64,000 bases of DNA from Anticarsia gemmatalis (GCF_050436995.1 NC_134767.1:7378001-7442000); one strand, 5' to 3'. Numbered from the stretch's first letter, positions 24,137 through 37,496 are shown. Made by a program: numbers and translations. The notes: generated by a model from the letters alone, not told the origin.

Positions 24137-24258
24137 ATAAAATTAATAAATAAATTTAACCCATTACTGTCCCACTGCTGGACAAGGGTCTCCTCCAGTA
24201 ATCAGGGAGGGGTTAGGCCTTGAGTCCACCACGCTGGCCAAGTGCGGGTTGGGGACTT
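24137..24258 (-). mobile_element. tRNA-derived SINE (family A), truncated short form with target duplication
   Basis: A 122-bp 3' end of family A flanked by perfect ATCTCTATTA copies at 24127-24136 and 24259-24268. Its 5' limit (GTCCCCAACCCGC) almost coincides with that of the copy at 12452-12566. The tail is AATTTATTTATT-like. Confidence 0.85.
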
Positions 24259-24600
24259 ATCTCTATTAGTTATGCTTTTAAAAAAAGTTACAATTGGGAT
24301 TCAAAATAATCCTTGCCTCATTGGGAAAAGTTTTATTTCGAAAGGCTAACGCACTGAAAATCAAACTCTACTTGTACTAGATAATATATACGACAGCGTA
24401 TCCATATGCTCACTAGCCATTCAACGCATGCATTCTATGATTACCTATTACATACCCAGATCTAATTTAGTATCTTACTCATATAATCCCGACCAAAATA
24501 GGTCCTAATCCTATCCATTTGTATGTCATCACATACCACAAAAATACTTACATGATTCAACGCCCTTATCATCAACAATGACAATTATTTGGCACCTAGC

Positions 24601-24810
24601 ATCCTACTAATATTGTAAATGCGAAAGTTTGTGAGAATGTATGGATGTTTGTTACTCTTTCACGCAAATACTACTAAACCGATTATGGTGAAATTTGGTA
24701 TGTAGGTAGCTGAAAATCCAGAATAACACATAGGCTACTTTTAATCCCGGAGTTCCCGAGGGATCGGGATTTACGGGTTTCCACGCGGGCGAAGTCGCGG
24801 GCGGCCTCTA
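24601..24810 (-). mobile_element. Interspersed repeat with TAATATTAGTAGGAT tail
   Basis: On the - strand the head reads TAGAGGCCGCCCGCGACTTC. Next come GCCTATGTGTTATTCTGGA, ACCAAATTTCACCATAATCG, GCGTGAAAGAGTAACAAAC and the tail CAATATTAGTAGGAT. I recognise this as a very widespread arthropod interspersed repeat of retroposon type. A 61-codon frame inside it is an artefact. Confidence 0.75.
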
Positions 24811-27800
24811 ATACTTCTAAAAATGTATCCGTTGCCAAAAAGTACCGTGGAACAGTTTCAACACACATTACTATAAGTGGGTAGTGGTACTAATGATTAC
24901 TGAGTCATTGGTATTCGAATACTGTAACAGGTATTTTGTATTAGGTACTTAATTGTACCGCGTATTTGCGATCAGCGAGTGAATTCGGATTATTGGTGCG
25001 ATTTGGGGTGATTCCAAATTTGTTTGGTTTTAGATTAATTGGATATTTTTTGGTGTGATTTGTAGATTACAACATGTTCATTGTTCAGGTTAAAAAGGTT
25101 CAACGTTTGTTTATTAAATTATTTATGTCTACCCTAAAGGAACGCTGATTGTTTCATTTCACCGAATCAGTGCGGTGCTGTTTAAATACCATCTTTACTT
25201 TGCTTTGTTAACCAACTGAAAAATATAGGTACTTACACTGTATTGGAATTCGGTAGATGTATAATTGAACATAAGTCATATTTTTTTGTGAAACTCTTGG
25301 TTTGTATAGTAATTAAATAATGTATAGGTAAAATTACCACAACAAAGTAAAGCTACCACAGAATCAGATGCCTTGCAGAAGATCAGACATCGCTAATATC
25401 AAAAAGTTTTACCAGATTCATGTAAAATCTTAATGCTTTCGTAGTCTTAGTAACTTATCAAGTCACATAAAACTAAACCTTGAAAAAAAAAGTCTCACAC
25501 TTTATATACTGAGATTTAAATACGACACTTATCCAGTACCCAAAACCAGCCTTTAAATACAACAAGGGGTTTCACAGCATCACTAATGAGATCTCATCAC
25601 TCAATCTTCCCTACATTCCCTTCATTCAAACACTCCATCTATACCAATTGTTTTGTCACGCATACCTTAACCAGATCACTCGAATATCCAGCGAAAAGTA
25701 ATTAAGTATCGAAACATTGTCAGTCCTTTATTTCTATCTAACAAAAACAATCCCATGAACTCTATAGCTTGAGGCATAAGGGTTATTTTAGCTTGTGTTA
25801 GATATGAAAGCTTGGCAAGGGAAAGGAATTTCGCTCGTATGTGATCTTTGTAATCAATGTGGAGTTTTTTATTAGTTCGATTTTGTTTGAAAATTCAATT
25901 GTTATTAGTGTTAGATGGTTTGTGATTTAAGGATTGGCTTGTTGATTTGATTGGAAATTTGCTTTTTAAATTGAATAATTATATTATATTGAGTAAATAG
26001 CTCAATGAAAGTTATTTACTCGTACAGATATTGATTATAAACGGAGAGCTAGGATCCGGCAATGTTGTGTGTATGCAATTTCAAAGGGTGTGTGAGATGG
26101 TTTGTTGATTTCATTCGTTATCTCATTTTGTAAACTGGATGTATGAAGAGTAATATACACATGAAGGGACATAACAATAAAAGTTTCGTACTAAATACCC
26201 TTCATTAAGTTGATTTTCCTTCTCATTTATCTTAATTTTTTTCTTAACATAAAAGATTTCGTTTAAAAGCAGTGGAGCCCTTCACTATTATTCGTGTCTG
26301 AACGAATTTTATTCAGATTTTTATACGTAAGCAAACTTTTTATAAAGTAAAAAATGCAATGGACCAAAAAACTGAGTTTTATAGTTGAAAAATGTGTGGG
26401 TTAAAAATCTGGGATATCTCTTTATAAGCCATACTTAACCATCAATAAATTTTAATGTAATTAAAACCCATAAACAACAAAGATAGTTTCCACAATCCTC
26501 AAGAATGGAAATTGATAAGCACAAAAGTGAATGACATGAGCGTAATTAGAGTGTATTAAATTAATGTGATTCGTCAAGTGAAGAGTGCTGAGAGCTCGCT
26601 CAAAGCTGAGCCACGTTTAATATTCGCATCGAGACGACGAGCTCTTACATAGTGTAGGAGCTGGCCGGATAGTTTTATTGTACTTATTTATTTGACGACA
26701 GAAAATGTATGACCCATTTTCACTAAAGTAGTTTTTCTCCTTAATAATATGACAGGATTTTTGGGTGTTTTTGAGCATATTTTAATATTGTGACAAAATT
26801 TTTATTAGTATTACTTGAATACTTTGGCTTTTCATTATGATATTCAGGTTTGATTATACATAAGTTGGTTTTTTTTTTTTACTATATAAGAAACTAAAGT
26901 TTTCATAAAATCAGTGTTGTGCCTAGCACAGCGTATACTAAGCTGTAGCCCTTTGTTGCACATAAATGCACTGACTAGTTATTAAGTTCTGTACTTGTGA
27001 TGTTTCTTTATGTGTAACAAAAATGAATGGTTTAAATGGATTAATAAAGTCAAAAACGCAAATGGGGTTTTATAGTTGAAAAATGTGTTGGCTGAAAGTC
27101 ACGGCTTTGAAATGTTTTCCTGAAGTAGATTCATTCATACATAGAATCCTTTTTTATGAACCATGAGGATTGGATTATTTTTACAGCAGAACGTGATGAA
27201 ATGCTTCATTCCAAGATTAGTAGAGAACCGCCAGAATTTTAGCTAACAAAATATTACATAAAACTATGTATGGTTGGCATTCCGTGTCACAAAATTATAT
27301 TTTTAAATTATGCCTGCGAATAGTCATCTCCGGATTTCAATAGTTTCAGGAACTCAAAGAAGGTAATTTTAAAAAGCTACATACTTTTTAAATTGAGTTT
27401 GTCCCAATTACTGCTAAATTGTTCATTAACGTTTACTTTAAAGACTGACTTTAACGGTTATCATTTTAGGGAATAACTGTACACATCCGTAATTTTTTTA
27501 TTATTTGTACACACAATATATCAATTAAATAATTAAATACCAAGTAAATGACAAGTAAAACTATAATGTAACTATTACAGTCGCCGGCTCTCACCCTAGC
27601 CCCGACCACGAGTATTTGCGCGCCACGATATTAGACAAGTTGTCGCGGCCGACTCATTTAGAACCTAACGACTCTAAACTATATTAATAATCATTATTAA
27701 CCTGGCTCACGTCCGGGCTTCAAACGCCACCCAGATTCCAGGGGGGGAGGGGGGAAAACAAGAGGATTCATTCCATTGTTGGAATCTATCTGTCAAAGGA

Positions 27801-29922
27801 TAGGCGAATTTAATTGTCGCGTATTCAATAAGGGCCATTATTCCGTAACAGTTTTGTTACTCTTTCGTACTCGTTGAACCGACAACGAGCGACGGCTTTT
27901 TATTAATTTCTCACTTAATAACATTTCAGATCGTATTCGATTCAGTGTTGCGAAGTTTTTCATGGCGTCACAATGGACTCGAAGCTTTGATGTTGCTTTT
28001 TGTTAATATTTTATTGATTTGTCGACGTTTAGTTACAATTTGTTATTGGAATCCGATTCGATTTGATTTGTTGAAAGGAGATTAGAAGAGTGAATTAATG
28101 GTAAAGACGACATTTTATGATTTTTACAGACTGAAGAAACTTTTTATTGAAAAAAAATTTTCATTGCTTTTACATTTGTGATTTTTTTTATATAACTAAG
28201 TATGAGTAGGTATACTAGGTATACTGACTGCTAGCATTTAGACCCTAAGAAACCATAAGACCTGTAGACCATTTATTTCTGTGAATTGTTCACTCTATAA
28301 ATTTTTATAAATTATTTTTTATTGTTGTTTACGTCGTAATTGACAAGTTTCAGCAGAAATACTTTTTAACGAGATTTAAATAATGTTTCAGCATTTCAAA
28401 CCATAAGTTATATGTAAATTGTAATTTTTATTGTTTCAATAGCTTTTTTTCTTTCAAAGAAAAACGCAAAAGAAACAAGACCTCACGTTATTTTCACATT
28501 TCTAACAATTCTACGTTTATCTAGTAATAACAACTTGCGTGTGTTGGAAGCCGGCCAGAATGCGAAGCGAAAATATTGTGTACTCTACATTTTAAGCCGT
28601 ATATTTAAAAAATATGCGGCTTTCATTTCATTGTTTTATATTTTTTGTATTTTAGTTTTTCGCCTTGGGGTTATGAAATTATCCTTGATTATTTAAAGTA
28701 TTTTGAGATTTCCTGCAGTGTTTAAAATTGAGAGTCAGAATCAAAATTAAATAGTATTAAAAATTTTTTCTCAAAATCTAAATAAAATAATGTATGTCTT
28801 TTTGCATATTCTAGCATAGTAAATGAAGAACTCGTTTAAAAAAAATGAAGCTGTTACTAAGAATCTTTATCCTCAAAATTATTATACTTAATCTGTACCC
28901 TAAATTTCGACCTAGTGTCATAAGTTTAATTAATAATATACTTGTTAGCAATTGAAGAAAACAAACCGACACTTAAAAAAAAGGATGAAAGTCAAATTGT
29001 AGTTAATACATTATGGTATGCCTTTTAATATTGGGCTTATAGTCTGTAGTCTGAAAACTTTCAAACTCATCTTGCTGTATAGTACCAATTAAAAATTCGA
29101 CTAACGTGCACTATTCGTGTCATTAAAGTCGTGATTGTGACTTAGTAAGTTCAAGTAAAAAATGTCAAAACATTCAATTTGTGACTTAAACTAATTAATT
29201 TAAGTTTAATATTTAAAATGATTAAATATATTAAATCAGATAACTGTTTAATAACATTTGATTATATAAAAACATCAATACCCCTTTATGTAGATTCTAA
29301 CCTACCTATGTTCAACTAAGTAGGTACTAAGTACTTTACATAGCAACAGAAGTGATGAAAACGAATAAAATCTCAGTGGTTCATATAATGTAATTTGAAC
29401 ATAGCGGTGGGGGGAGGGAGGGGTGGCACCTAGCGCGGGAGGGGTGTGCAGAATTTAATATTGGCAGCGAGCGCGGGTTAAGGCGACGTGCAAATAAAAC
29501 TCTATGAAACCGCACCCCCGCGCGCTTAAGGGTTAGGTGGATCATTTCAATTTTGTTTCAGTTTTTTATATTGGTAGAACAGCTACAAGGATCGAATCCA
29601 AGACAGTAATGACTTGTTCTACTGGTAGAGGATAGTAGCATGAAGAATAATACTATGCTTGGGAAATCTTAAATAAGTATAAGAAGAGAAAAGGGTCGCA
29701 GTTTCTAACCTGTAATTGAGTCAGCAAGGTGGATTTAACTAACCTTCATTCATTGTATTCAACAAATGGTTATTTATTTCGAATTTGATCGTCTTAGTAA
29801 AACTAATCATTTTTGTGCGAATATTAAATTTCTAAAATTGTGTTATCGACGGGTTTATCAAACTATGTTTTAGTCACCTTACAATGATAAGAAGGTTTTA
29901 ATTTTACTAAAGATCATATTTT
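24811..29922. other. Long non-coding stretch between actin and Rx
   Basis: No gene. Islands of higher GC at about 26580-26670 (paired GAGCTC words), 27585-27755 (GCCGGCTCTCACCCTAGCCC to a 14-base purine run) and 29400-29540 stand out from AT-rich DNA and contain no recognised repeat. They are candidate regulatory elements. Two similar about 60-bp segments occur at 26345 and 27044. Confidence 0.4.
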
Positions 29923-30160
29923 AGACTTCCGTACCCTAAGGGTAAAACGGGAACCCTATCACTAAGAGTTCTCTGTCTCACTGCCTGCCATGAAACTGCG
30001 CGGACTGTAGCTCATAAAATTATGAAAGTTAGACAATTGAAATTTTCACAAGTGATGTAATTCATTTGCTGCTTTAACAATAAATTCTGAAAATCCGAAT
30101 AAAATAATATTTAAGAGGCCATCCTTAACAACAAACGTGTTTTTTTTTTTGCTTGTTTTG
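29923..30160 (+). mobile_element. Widespread CCGTACCC...GGTAAAACGGGA interspersed repeat
   Basis: TTCCGTACCCTAAGGGTAAA, ACGGGAACCCTATCACTAAG, GTAGCTCATAAAATTATGAA, GACAATTGAAATTTTCACA and CAACAAACGTG follow in the order I know from a short repeat common in moth and other animal genomes. The copy is moderately decayed. Its class is not settled. Confidence 0.65.
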
Positions 30161-33100
30161 CTCAATATAGATATAGACAATCGGGCAATTCTCTATATTC
30201 GGTACTAGCGAGTATCGAGAGATTGACATAAAGAAAATAATTACAAAAACAGTTCCTACGACGCTCACTAGAGGCGCTGTTCAGATTTTCATACAAAGTT
30301 TATCGATAGTTAGCCGATAGTGGTAGAGAATCGAGATACTGCTGTCAATGCTTCAGCCGATACTAGGACAGTAGCGCCACATGTGTCATTAGTTGGAACT
30401 ATCAAAACAGTATTCCCATTGCCTCAGCGTATTCGCCTTAAGAGTGTGTCTGCGGATATTTTTACAAACGTTATTACTGTGCGGCGTACGCTTTAGCTTT
30501 CTTTATTAAATTGTCGTTAGGGGTCGCCGCATTAGCTCGGCTTTCGGCTCTCGGCGCTCGGCGTTCGGCGCTCGGCAAACGCCCGCGGTCATGCTCGGCG
30601 ACGAACCGAGTATGACAATATTGGAAGTATGTTCACCGAATATAAATTGTTACTTTTATTGTGGTTCCGGATTTACTTTCATGAATTAGTTTGCTTAAGG
30701 ATATTTTTATTAAAGGTTTAACTGCTTTGATGGATCAAATTGCTTTGTTAGGTTGTTGATACTGGTATTTAGGGGACAAAGATTTATGTCATAAATAGCA
30801 GTACTTTTTAGAGAATATTCAAATAACGAAATACGCTCTGACCGTGGTCAATAGATTGCATAAGTGAAATTAAGAACAACTGCTTCTCTTAAATATCTAC
30901 GTATTTAAGAGGCACTACCCACACCGTCTAGTAATCGAGAGATTAAAATTTTAGAAATTATTCTTAAATTTTTTACCAACTAGTCGAGGATATCATATCT
31001 AAAAATCTCCAAAATTTTAACTTTATTTAATTAATTAACCAATCTATTCCATCAATTCTATATTTTTTTCTAGAGGTATAATCTTCAAAATCGCAAAATG
31101 AACAAAAAGAATTGTTAGGTATTAACGTCATATTTTTATCATGATCTGGTTTGCTCCAAAAAGCGAATGAATAAACTAAACTTATTCTATTTCAACCCAG
31201 ATACCAACGTTATTCAAATGAATTATGAAAAGTACAAAGTTTTTTGAGAAGTTAACTGAAATCTGTCTCAGGCAAACGGGTGAAAAATTTAGAACGCAGC
31301 GCCATCTTTTGATTACGTGGATATACTATTTGATCTAAAGTAGTACTGCTACTCACCACGAGATGGAAATTCTGAAACTAATTAGTTCTTTAACTACTCA
31401 ATAGATGGCAGTATAGTATGTAAATGTTCTAAAAATTGTTAATAACTTGCATTATACTGATTTAAGCATTATTAACATTGGATTTTAAGGCTGTTAATAT
31501 TTTACTTGGAAAAAGATTTAGATGTATGTATTACGACGGTAATTAAAGTTACCTTACTTTATAGGTACAATAAGTTGTGTAAGCTAGGTAGTTAGTTTAG
31601 TAGCAATGTAAACCAATCACAAAATAAGGAAACCGTAAAGTAAAAGCTTTTACAAAATCTTTGAGCAGTAATAATATTATTAGCTTATCCTCACTAAAGT
31701 TCTGTAGATAATAAATATATGAATATTTTATTTATTTACTTAAAAAATCAAAATATTATCGTTTAGCTAACAACACTACTGTGCATTTAGTTAATTCTTG
31801 AGATATACTTTCCTTCTTTTGTAATATTTATTTACTAGGTGAAACTTTCATATTGCTAAAAAAAGAGTTTATAAATTAAGGAACAAAATGATGTACTATC
31901 CACAATACTAGCCTCCTAACAGCAAGACCAACTTCTAGTCTAGACTCAAGACTATTTCAATCAACTAGCTCATTAGTTGGTCTAGACGTTCTTAAATGAA
32001 TGGTCAAACATCCAGCACTTACTGAACCTCAACGCTTCCCGATATTATAACTTCCTAATATTATTAACCCATACATTCCTTACACGACATTTTCCCCACT
32101 AATTCTCTCATTACCAACACTTTTCATTTCCTAATCCAAAATATATCCTCAAAAAACTCTTTCAAACAAAATTACATTCTCAAATTCGACACGAACGAGC
32201 CAAAAGGGTACACTAATGCACTTGCAACTTAATAAGGTGGTTACATAACATTCTCTATATAAAGAGACCAATAAAGCAATCCAATAAGTCCAAGGGGCGT
32301 ACCGGGTTTTAAGGCGAGAGGGGGGGTGCGGCCCGCGGGAGGGGGTGCTCAATAAACGCTCATATCTTCAGCAATTACGACAAAACAAATGAGAGCTAAC
32401 GAAATTCACCTCTGAGAGGGATCGACGATGGAATAGAGGTGGGATGAAGACGTGTTAATTGTTGAAAATTTTGTGAATGTTCTGTTTCTACCCTGAATAA
32501 ATGAACAAGTACTATGTGGCTTTACAGAAAAACTAATGTGAAAAAATATTTTTGTCGTCCCTAGTACAAATACCATACCACTACTGCTGCATATATGTAC
32601 ATCACTATAAGAGTTTTATTTATATGTATAAATTGATGTTAGAGTCGTTCGATTTCTTAAAGATTTCTATGATAAATAAATCTGCAGTAAGTTCACGGTT
32701 GTTTCCTGCAGCACATCCATGAAATCACTCTTTATTCCAATTACGATCCCTACAAACGTATTTTACTTCATTCACACCTGTAAGGTTGCCTACGTACAAT
32801 TTAATTTAGAATTGAATAAATTACCATTCAATCGCAATTCTGACATCAAATTCCGTAATCTTCGATTAAATAACTGCTGTCTTTAAAAGGTTTAGTTATA
32901 ACAATATTATGGTCATAATGGTCCTAATATAATAGACAAAAATAATTATAATTACCGTGTATTGAAAAGTTTTATCACTAACACGTCTCTGGTGGTTGTG
33001 CTCCGCAAGTGCCAAAGGGCTGTGTGTCGGGTGTTTTAGGGTTTTTTCAGCGGCTTTGACTTGCAAATTGTCGCGCCCGCCGTCGCCCGAGGCGCGCGCG

Positions 33101-33514
33101 TAATTAAAAATCAGAGGCGACGCTAGCGCTGCGGCGTCGAGTAGCGGAACTAAGAAAATTAACTCATTGTTTAGTTTTTGATTTTCGTTTTGAACTACTA
33201 GATTATTAAGAAACCAAATCTATCATTTATGTCGAAGGTTTGATTGATAATAACAATGATTATTATTTTGTAAAAATAGAGAAACAGTCACAAAAGTACA
33301 TTCTGGAAATTGTTACGGCTCCTCGGTAATAGATAGCGCGCATGTATGTTGTTACTTTCAAACATCTTGGTTTTTCTGAATAGTCATTGTTTGTTCTCTT
33401 CATCTATCAAAACTGCTATACGAATGAGATATTTTAAAATTATTATATTTTATATATTTCTTATTTATTGTATTTCGTACTCTCAAGGGACTACCCAACT
33501 TTAAATTAGATTCA
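30161..33514. other. Non-coding stretch
   Basis: At 30188-30334 two loosely inverted ATTCTCTA...TATCGA arms suggest a decayed inverted-repeat element. A 6 x 7-bp array (YTCGGCN) lies at 30536-30577. GC-rich, CpG-rich patches are at 30520-30610, 32280-32350 and 33000-33145, the last with TAATTA. No gene recognised. Confidence 0.4.
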
Positions 33515-33518
33515 AACT

Positions 33519-34320
33519 CTGCCGTCGTAAATGTAAACACAGTAACTTAAGTTACTGTGTTTATAGTTTGTTTAGTTCTTTGGAATCAGGAGACCGCGGG
33601 CTATTTGAGAAAGTTTTCGGTTTGTTTGTACGATAGATAGTTACCGAAATACATTAAATAAAAACACAGTATTTTGACAAAAAAAACATTTTTTTTAATA
33701 AAAAATACAGTATCTGTGTTATTTTAAATTAAATAACAGTATCTCACTACTAACTGTGTTTTTTTAATGTGAATAGATTTTAATTTTTCTTTTTTTGCTT
33801 GATTATAACACGGCTTCTTCAGTTACTGTGATTGCGTATAAAATATTGTTCAAAGATAAACAACAAATACTTGAATAAATCACAGTATCTCATTTACTGT
33901 ATTACTGATTTTATACGTATTTCTAAGAAACATAGTTATAACACAGTATGTACATACTTACTGTGTCGTAATTCCCCTAATGTTAATATCTTTACAAAGT
34001 TACAACACAGTAATAGGTAAAACTTGGTTACAACACAGTAACCGTTGAGTTACCGTGTTGTAACTTAAAAAAGAAAAAAATATTATATTATTACCCTAGC
34101 TTAAAACACATTATCTAATTTTATTATTTATACAATAATAATATAATAGATATATATATACAGAATCAAAGATTTAACTATATACTAACATTAAAAGTTG
34201 CATGAAATAATATACAATAATTAGTATCTTCATGAGAGCAAAAATTAACCATTAAACTTCAACCGCGTTTTTCTCAAAACGCATATTTTGAAGTTACTGT
34301 GTTTAGATTTACGACGGCAG
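33519..34320. mobile_element. 802-bp inverted-repeat element packed with CACAGTA palindromes
   Basis: Terminal inverted repeats of 30 bp (33519-33548 and 34291-34320) match at 29 positions and begin CTGCCGTCGTAAAT. The flanking AACT at 33515-33518 and 34321-34324 is a 4-bp target duplication. The interior carries about ten further copies of AACACAGTA or its complement, many arranged head to head. No transposase frame exists, so this is a non-autonomous DNA transposon. A 4-bp duplication fits Sola-type or some other superfamilies; I cannot assign it. Confidence 0.85.
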
Positions 34321-34324
34321 AACT

Positions 34325-35987
34325 GTACTTTAGATTAAAATAACAATCTAATACTACTATTACCTAATGTAATATCATAAAATCAGCATTCTAAAATATA
34401 AACATCTACAATTTAACGAAATCACAATGAAAACTACAAAAGCAATTTTAAATTGGCGTATATTTTTGGAGTTAACATTAAGCTCATAATAGTTAATTTA
34501 CAAAATATTTACACTGAACTCGCGCGATACTATCAACGCTCATATCGATACAAACCGACTCTCACTAAAGCTAAGGACATAGGACATAAGCGGAGCGGAG
34601 AGCGGGTGTATTTTAATATTTTAAAATAGGTCGTTTATGTAATCAGGCGATTGAAAACAAAGGCTGTAGGATTATTATTAGTTATTTTAATAATTTTCGA
34701 CATCTTTGCTGTAGGACATTGGGTCATCGTAACGACTGCCATTAGTGTTAACATTAGTAGTAAATATAAAGGGAAAATTTGAGACGACGCCTTCCAATGT
34801 TGTATTGAAAACAGATCGTCTAGTAGTTTAAAAAAATCGCTTAGGTACTACTAAAATCAAAACTGTGCTTGTATTAGTAATTATTATAAAACTTGTTGGA
34901 CTATCGTCGACTAATAAAAACGATATAATGACTGCGTATCTACTTAACGAGAAAAATATTTATTTTATCATACTCTCCGTTTTACTTACAGCCATTCTTA
35001 ATAACTTCTCAAACCGAAGATTTGCACACGATAAATGGCAAAAATGCCTTAACATCTTTCCGCCATTCTAAGCCCTAACCTTAAAGCAATAAAAGCCGCG
35101 CTTATAATTAATTAACGCACCGTACAGGTCGAACAGGGCCGGAGTGCCGGAGTGCGAGTGTGCGGGAGTGCGGGAGTGCGGCAGTCACGACAAGCAAATT
35201 ATCCAGAACACTAATTGTTATGGAGGCAAGTGAATAATTAGAACAATATAACTCGTATAAATATGAAATATTTCATTTTGTTGTTGTGTTTGTTTTGGAG
35301 ATAGGTTAGCTTTGAAATAGTAATTATAGTTCCGTAGCCATTTTAGAAGTATGATATTTTGTATTTAAGGTTATTTTCTGTAGTTTAGTTAATATTATTT
35401 AATGTAACACTTTCAACTTTTTTTACGCTGAAAAACTTAAAATAGAAACATTGTAATATTTGAGTGACTTATTACATTCTAAATTTGATAAGTCAGATAA
35501 AATAAAAAAATATACATAATAATATGTGTGTAGTTTTTGGCTTCAATTATTGTATGTGTTTAAAACCAAAAAGTCCAATGCGTTTTAAATCACAATGTTT
35601 TCTATGAAATATGATATGTCAATTGAGCAAAAACCCACGAATCCTACCCAGTATCGTTTGTCTTTGCCTACCTCAACTAAAATAGACATGATATTCTGTC
35701 CTTACAAAAAATATCAAATATTCATAAAACTTATTCAATTACTGTTATCAGCATTATTAACCAACTTTACTTACGATAACTGTTTTATTCTAAAACAAAT
35801 GACAAGGCGTGACATGAGACGCATGCACCGCGTATATTAAGTACATTAGTACATTATAATATTTAATTATTTGAACGCTAATGCGAGAGTGTCGTGTTTA
35901 GCCGTATCAACTGTTAATTGCCTGGCTATGAATGCTAACTTTGTAGTAAAGGAGCTCGATAACGACAATTTAACAGCTTTTTCTTAC
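34325..35987. other. Non-coding stretch
   Basis: Mostly AT-rich. The patch at 35090-35190 combines TAATTAATTA with GC-rich sequence and an 8-bp repeat based on CGGGAGTG (35139-35186). Short frames such as 35595-35840 lack recognisable domains. Confidence 0.35.
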
Positions 35988-36135
35988 CTCAGCGATTAGG
36001 CGGTAGTGTATACACTGATGCTGTGGTCTCGGGATCGATTACCGAGTCAAGAAAAGTGCGTCTTTTACAATTTATATTAGAATGTTTGTCAATAGTAGCA
36101 GGCCCCGAGTTTCGTGACCGCGCTGATTTATGGCA
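35988..36135 (+). mobile_element. tRNA-like SINE (family C), decayed
   Basis: GGCGGTAGTGTATACACTGA and GGTCTCGGGATCGATTACCG hold the positions of polymerase III A and B boxes. A GGCCCCGAGTTTCGTG segment follows, as in the copy at 58148-58335. Boundaries are approximate. Confidence 0.5.
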
Positions 36136-37496
36136 AAAGACTCGTGTCCTATTACAAGTTCATACATACTATAATGCGAAAAGACTTTTTCCTCGACCTA
36201 ATAATAATATATTGTACCTATAATTTTTCAATCTTGCTAGAATTTTCAAAGACATCTAAAGTTTCATAACATGTAAACTAGATCACTAAAATATAAATTG
36301 TCCATAATCAACAAATATCGAATTGTGTTGCTTAAAACCATTTTATTTGTCTTTTAAGATACCCTAACGCTATTTACCCCAAAACTAACGTTTTAAATAG
36401 AACCCAATTACCTTAGTCTTACGATAGCAATAACGCACAATACAACATTTTTCATTTAAAATCTTAATCTTATTTCACGACATCTGAAACAGTTGAAAGC
36501 TACTAGCTCTCAGTCTCCAACAGTTTATAAGTTACGACTGGAGTTAGTTAGTGTGCGCAGTGATTCAGTGATTCAGTTACAGTTAACGCAACTCTTAATG
36601 TTTCATGTGTGCAGACACTTTGTAACCTTGCTACTAAGTTCGTTGATACTGTTGTTCTAATTGATAGTTAGATAGACTTATAGAAGTTTATTTTTTAGTT
36701 ACGTACGAGTTATGTCTGGTCTCTGCTCACCCCAATTGAAGAAGGCGTGATTTTATATATGGTTGTATGTATTACGTATGGTATAAATGATTTTTTTCGT
36801 ATTAGGTACGCCTTACGGTACACGGACTTTCTAGCCTTAGCTTAATGGTGAGATTGATATCTTAAACAAACTGTTTCAAAAATCTTTGTATGGTTTTCTA
36901 TATTTTAAGATGGGTAAGCACTTAACTTACTTTACTTTATTACGGGTGGGTTTCGAACTCAAACTTGGGAAGCCAATGACAGTTAAACACATTTCACAAA
37001 AAGAATATTATTATGTCATTATATGGTATAAGTAACGACATTTTGATAATCAATAAAAAAAAAACATTTTGAATATTTTATTATAAAATAAAAGTTTCAA
37101 GAAAAAAAATCGCGTACCATATAATTTTAACTTAAACCAGTACTAAGCACCACAAAAGAAATAACCCTGTAAAAGCAAGCCTATTTCTGTAGTCCTATAA
37201 ATCTGTGCAGACTGACAGCCCTAACAAGAAAGTTGGTTGTTGACAAATTAGTGCGGTGGTCGGCGACAATAAATCTCAAGTTACAGCGACTTATGACGCG
37301 TCAGATACACACTGACGACCTACTTGGCTACTTACAGGATGATGTTATGACGTTTTTCGTTTCTGAAATGGTATAGCAAAATTATGACCCCATCTGCCAT
37401 GTACCTTAGAATCTAGAAGAGATGTTATCACACATTTTTGTTTTTGGATGTCGAAATCATAAATATTTTAACGGAAAATCTTTTCATAGTATTAAA
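36136..37496. other. Gene-free stretch with one short repeat fragment
   Basis: At about 36715-36775 the GTCTCTGCTCACCCCAATTG...AAGGCGTGATTTTATATATG segment is a copy of the short repeat also at 38965 and 63362. Otherwise AT-rich with nothing recognised. Confidence 0.4.

Noticed and set aside
30188..30334. Possible MITE with ATTCTCTA...TATCGA arms
   Set aside because: Arms match only loosely and no target duplication is visible, so it is mentioned only in the stretch description.
36023..36223. 66-codon + strand frame
   Set aside because: Lies in a decayed tRNA-like SINE.
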